Assembly (NCBI GenBank): GCA_004154925.1
Contig: QJNS01000054.1
Location: 186,001 to 250,000, forward strand
Direction of reading: 5' to 3'
From: Monosporascus cannonballus
Lineage: Eukaryota; Ascomycota; Sordariomycetes; Xylariales
Length of the DNA stretch: 64,000 bases
Part shown: piece by piece, positions 63,094 to 64,000 of the stretch
How positions within the stretch are numbered: the stretch's first letter is position 1
Layout of the letters: each line of letters opens with the position of its first letter
Translations under genes and position numbers: made by a program
Notes under the pieces: generated by a model
Told to the model about the DNA's origin: nothing
Database searches by the model: none
What the model saw: the letters and a program-made list of their open reading frames with translations, nothing else

Positions 63094-64000
63094 CGTTACA
63101 AATTTTTATTTAATAATAGCGTTAAACTTTAAGTAATACTTAATATTGTTAAAAATGATTACCAGTATTTAGGAAACCTTTATTTAGCAGCTTTAGGCTC
63201 GAATTCGGAAGCTGGAAAAAAAAGTCCGATAATTTAGGGTTACGTTATTTGCCTAATCCTTTTTCGCTCGTATAAAGCCAAAAAAGCCAAAACCTTACGA
63301 TAAAAAGGGTAACCCTTAAACCTTCATAATTTAAGTACAAATTTACTTTTATTTTTTAAACCTTAATAATTTAGCGGATATGGTCTTAGCAATAAAAGTA
63401 TACCTAATAGGAAATACGGTTAATTAATTTGAACTTATTATAAGAAATTTCTTGGAAATAGAAAAAACAGATAAGGAAAATTTAATTAATAAGATTTTTT
63501 TAATTTATACCAATTTCGAAAATAAAGTACGCGATAATTTCGGCAATCCGGATAAAAAATATTTAACGGCTTAATAATTTTTATAATTTTAATAAAAAGG
63601 ATTTGCGTTTAAGTACGCCGAAATTTTTAAAAATTTTGCGGCTTAAGTAAAATAAGGAGATAACGAAACCCATATCTTTATCGATATATTTTATGAAAGG
63701 TTAAAAAATAATATAAAAAATAGAATTATTCGAATTAAACGATTAATTCCTTTAAATTAATATATCGTAAAAGTAATCAAAATTAATAATTAACAGTTTA
63801 AAAAATAATACGAAAAAAAAGGATAATATGCCCTTTATTCGGGATATAAATTTAATTAAAGGAAAAAACGAAATATACCTTTTATTTTTTAGAGAACGGC
63901 GCAAGGACTTATGGAATTCGGCATTACCCATAAATAAAATTACAGCCAAATTAAATGCTTTAATTATGGCAAAATGGGATATAGAGTTTATAAATACAAA
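63094..64000 (+). pseudogene. gag: Gypsy-5 gag relic, incomplete
   Basis: It aligns with the start of gag in Gypsy-2 and -4. Readable pieces include FRSYKAKK-like sequence near 63265, NFENKVRDNFGNPDKKY at about 63513-63563 (a conserved Gag core), and the zinc knuckle KCFNYGKMGYRVYKY at the window end (63954-63998), with Cys-1 kept and the others changed to Tyr. Stops are fewer than in Gypsy-4, so this may be the least mutated member. The minus-strand open frame at 63752-63949 is a shadow of it. Confidence 0.78.

Larger units (their letters stand above)
62679..64000 (+). mobile_element. Gypsy-5: 5' part of a third Gypsy-2-clade element, cut by the window end
   Basis: The 5' LTR (62679-63093) and gag are present. 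The element continues beyond base 64000, so its 3' LTR and target duplication cannot be checked. The five bases before the LTR are ATATA. The LTR is of the same subfamily as the foreign LTR inside Gypsy-4. Confidence 0.82.

Noticed and set aside
1..64000. The idea that the whole window is a Starship-type giant cargo element
   Set aside because: No tyrosine recombinase of the DUF3435 type, cargo genes or matching element ends were found; separate LTR and DNA transposons account for most of the sequence.

Overview
The window looks like a repeat-rich, AT-rich compartment of a filamentous ascomycete (Pezizomycotina) genome. Three things point there: LTR retrotransposons and a Fot1/pogo transposon riddled with C-to-T type changes in the manner of repeat-induced point mutation (RIP), CpA depletion with a TpA excess in most of the AT-rich DNA, and one intact gene with short (56 and 67 nt) GT-AG introns. 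I cannot name the species. A pericentromeric, subtelomeric or generally AT-rich block would all fit.

Layout. 1-890: a GC-balanced stretch with a broken reading frame, a small inverted-repeat element (488-682) and a GGACCCC-type short repeat (765-856). 1476-8703: Gypsy-1, a complete + strand Ty3/Gypsy chromovirus with a perfect 5-bp target duplication. 8704-18890: about 10 kb of extremely AT-rich DNA in which the remaining C is mostly CpG, with no identifiable gene. 18905-19132: two short GC-rich elements. 19933-28592: a Fot1/pogo DNA transposon split by a complete Gypsy-2 (19998-26800). The pogo element itself sits in one copy of an ~820-bp tandem repeat. 29770-39600: a different kind of AT-rich DNA, holding dispersed copies of an unidentified repeat and a worn Gypsy-2-like end. 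39611-46838: Gypsy-3 on the minus strand, with an extra ~1.35-kb open segment between integrase and 3' LTR. 48121-48417: second copies of the two short elements from the left end. 48840-50760: a small gene island with one intact gene, an NmrA-like NAD(P)-binding protein (minus strand, 3 exons, about 302 aa), and an orphan promoter-like TATA box. 50761-56290: more of the second AT-rich type. 56296-62386: Gypsy-4, whose reverse transcriptase region has been replaced by a foreign LTR. 62679-64000: the 5' LTR and gag of Gypsy-5, running off the window.

How the parts relate. Apart from the NmrA-like gene, nothing looks able to make a functional protein. Gypsy-2, -4 and -5 belong to one clade: their LTRs share the 3' ~200 bp, including a conserved palindrome, but have unrelated 5' (U3) halves. 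In every element with two LTRs, the outer half of each LTR is much less mutated than the inner half, so the mutation density falls toward the element edge. The short elements, below the size usually needed to trigger RIP, are almost unmutated. The insertion order (tandem repeat, then pogo, then Gypsy-2) can be read from the target duplications.
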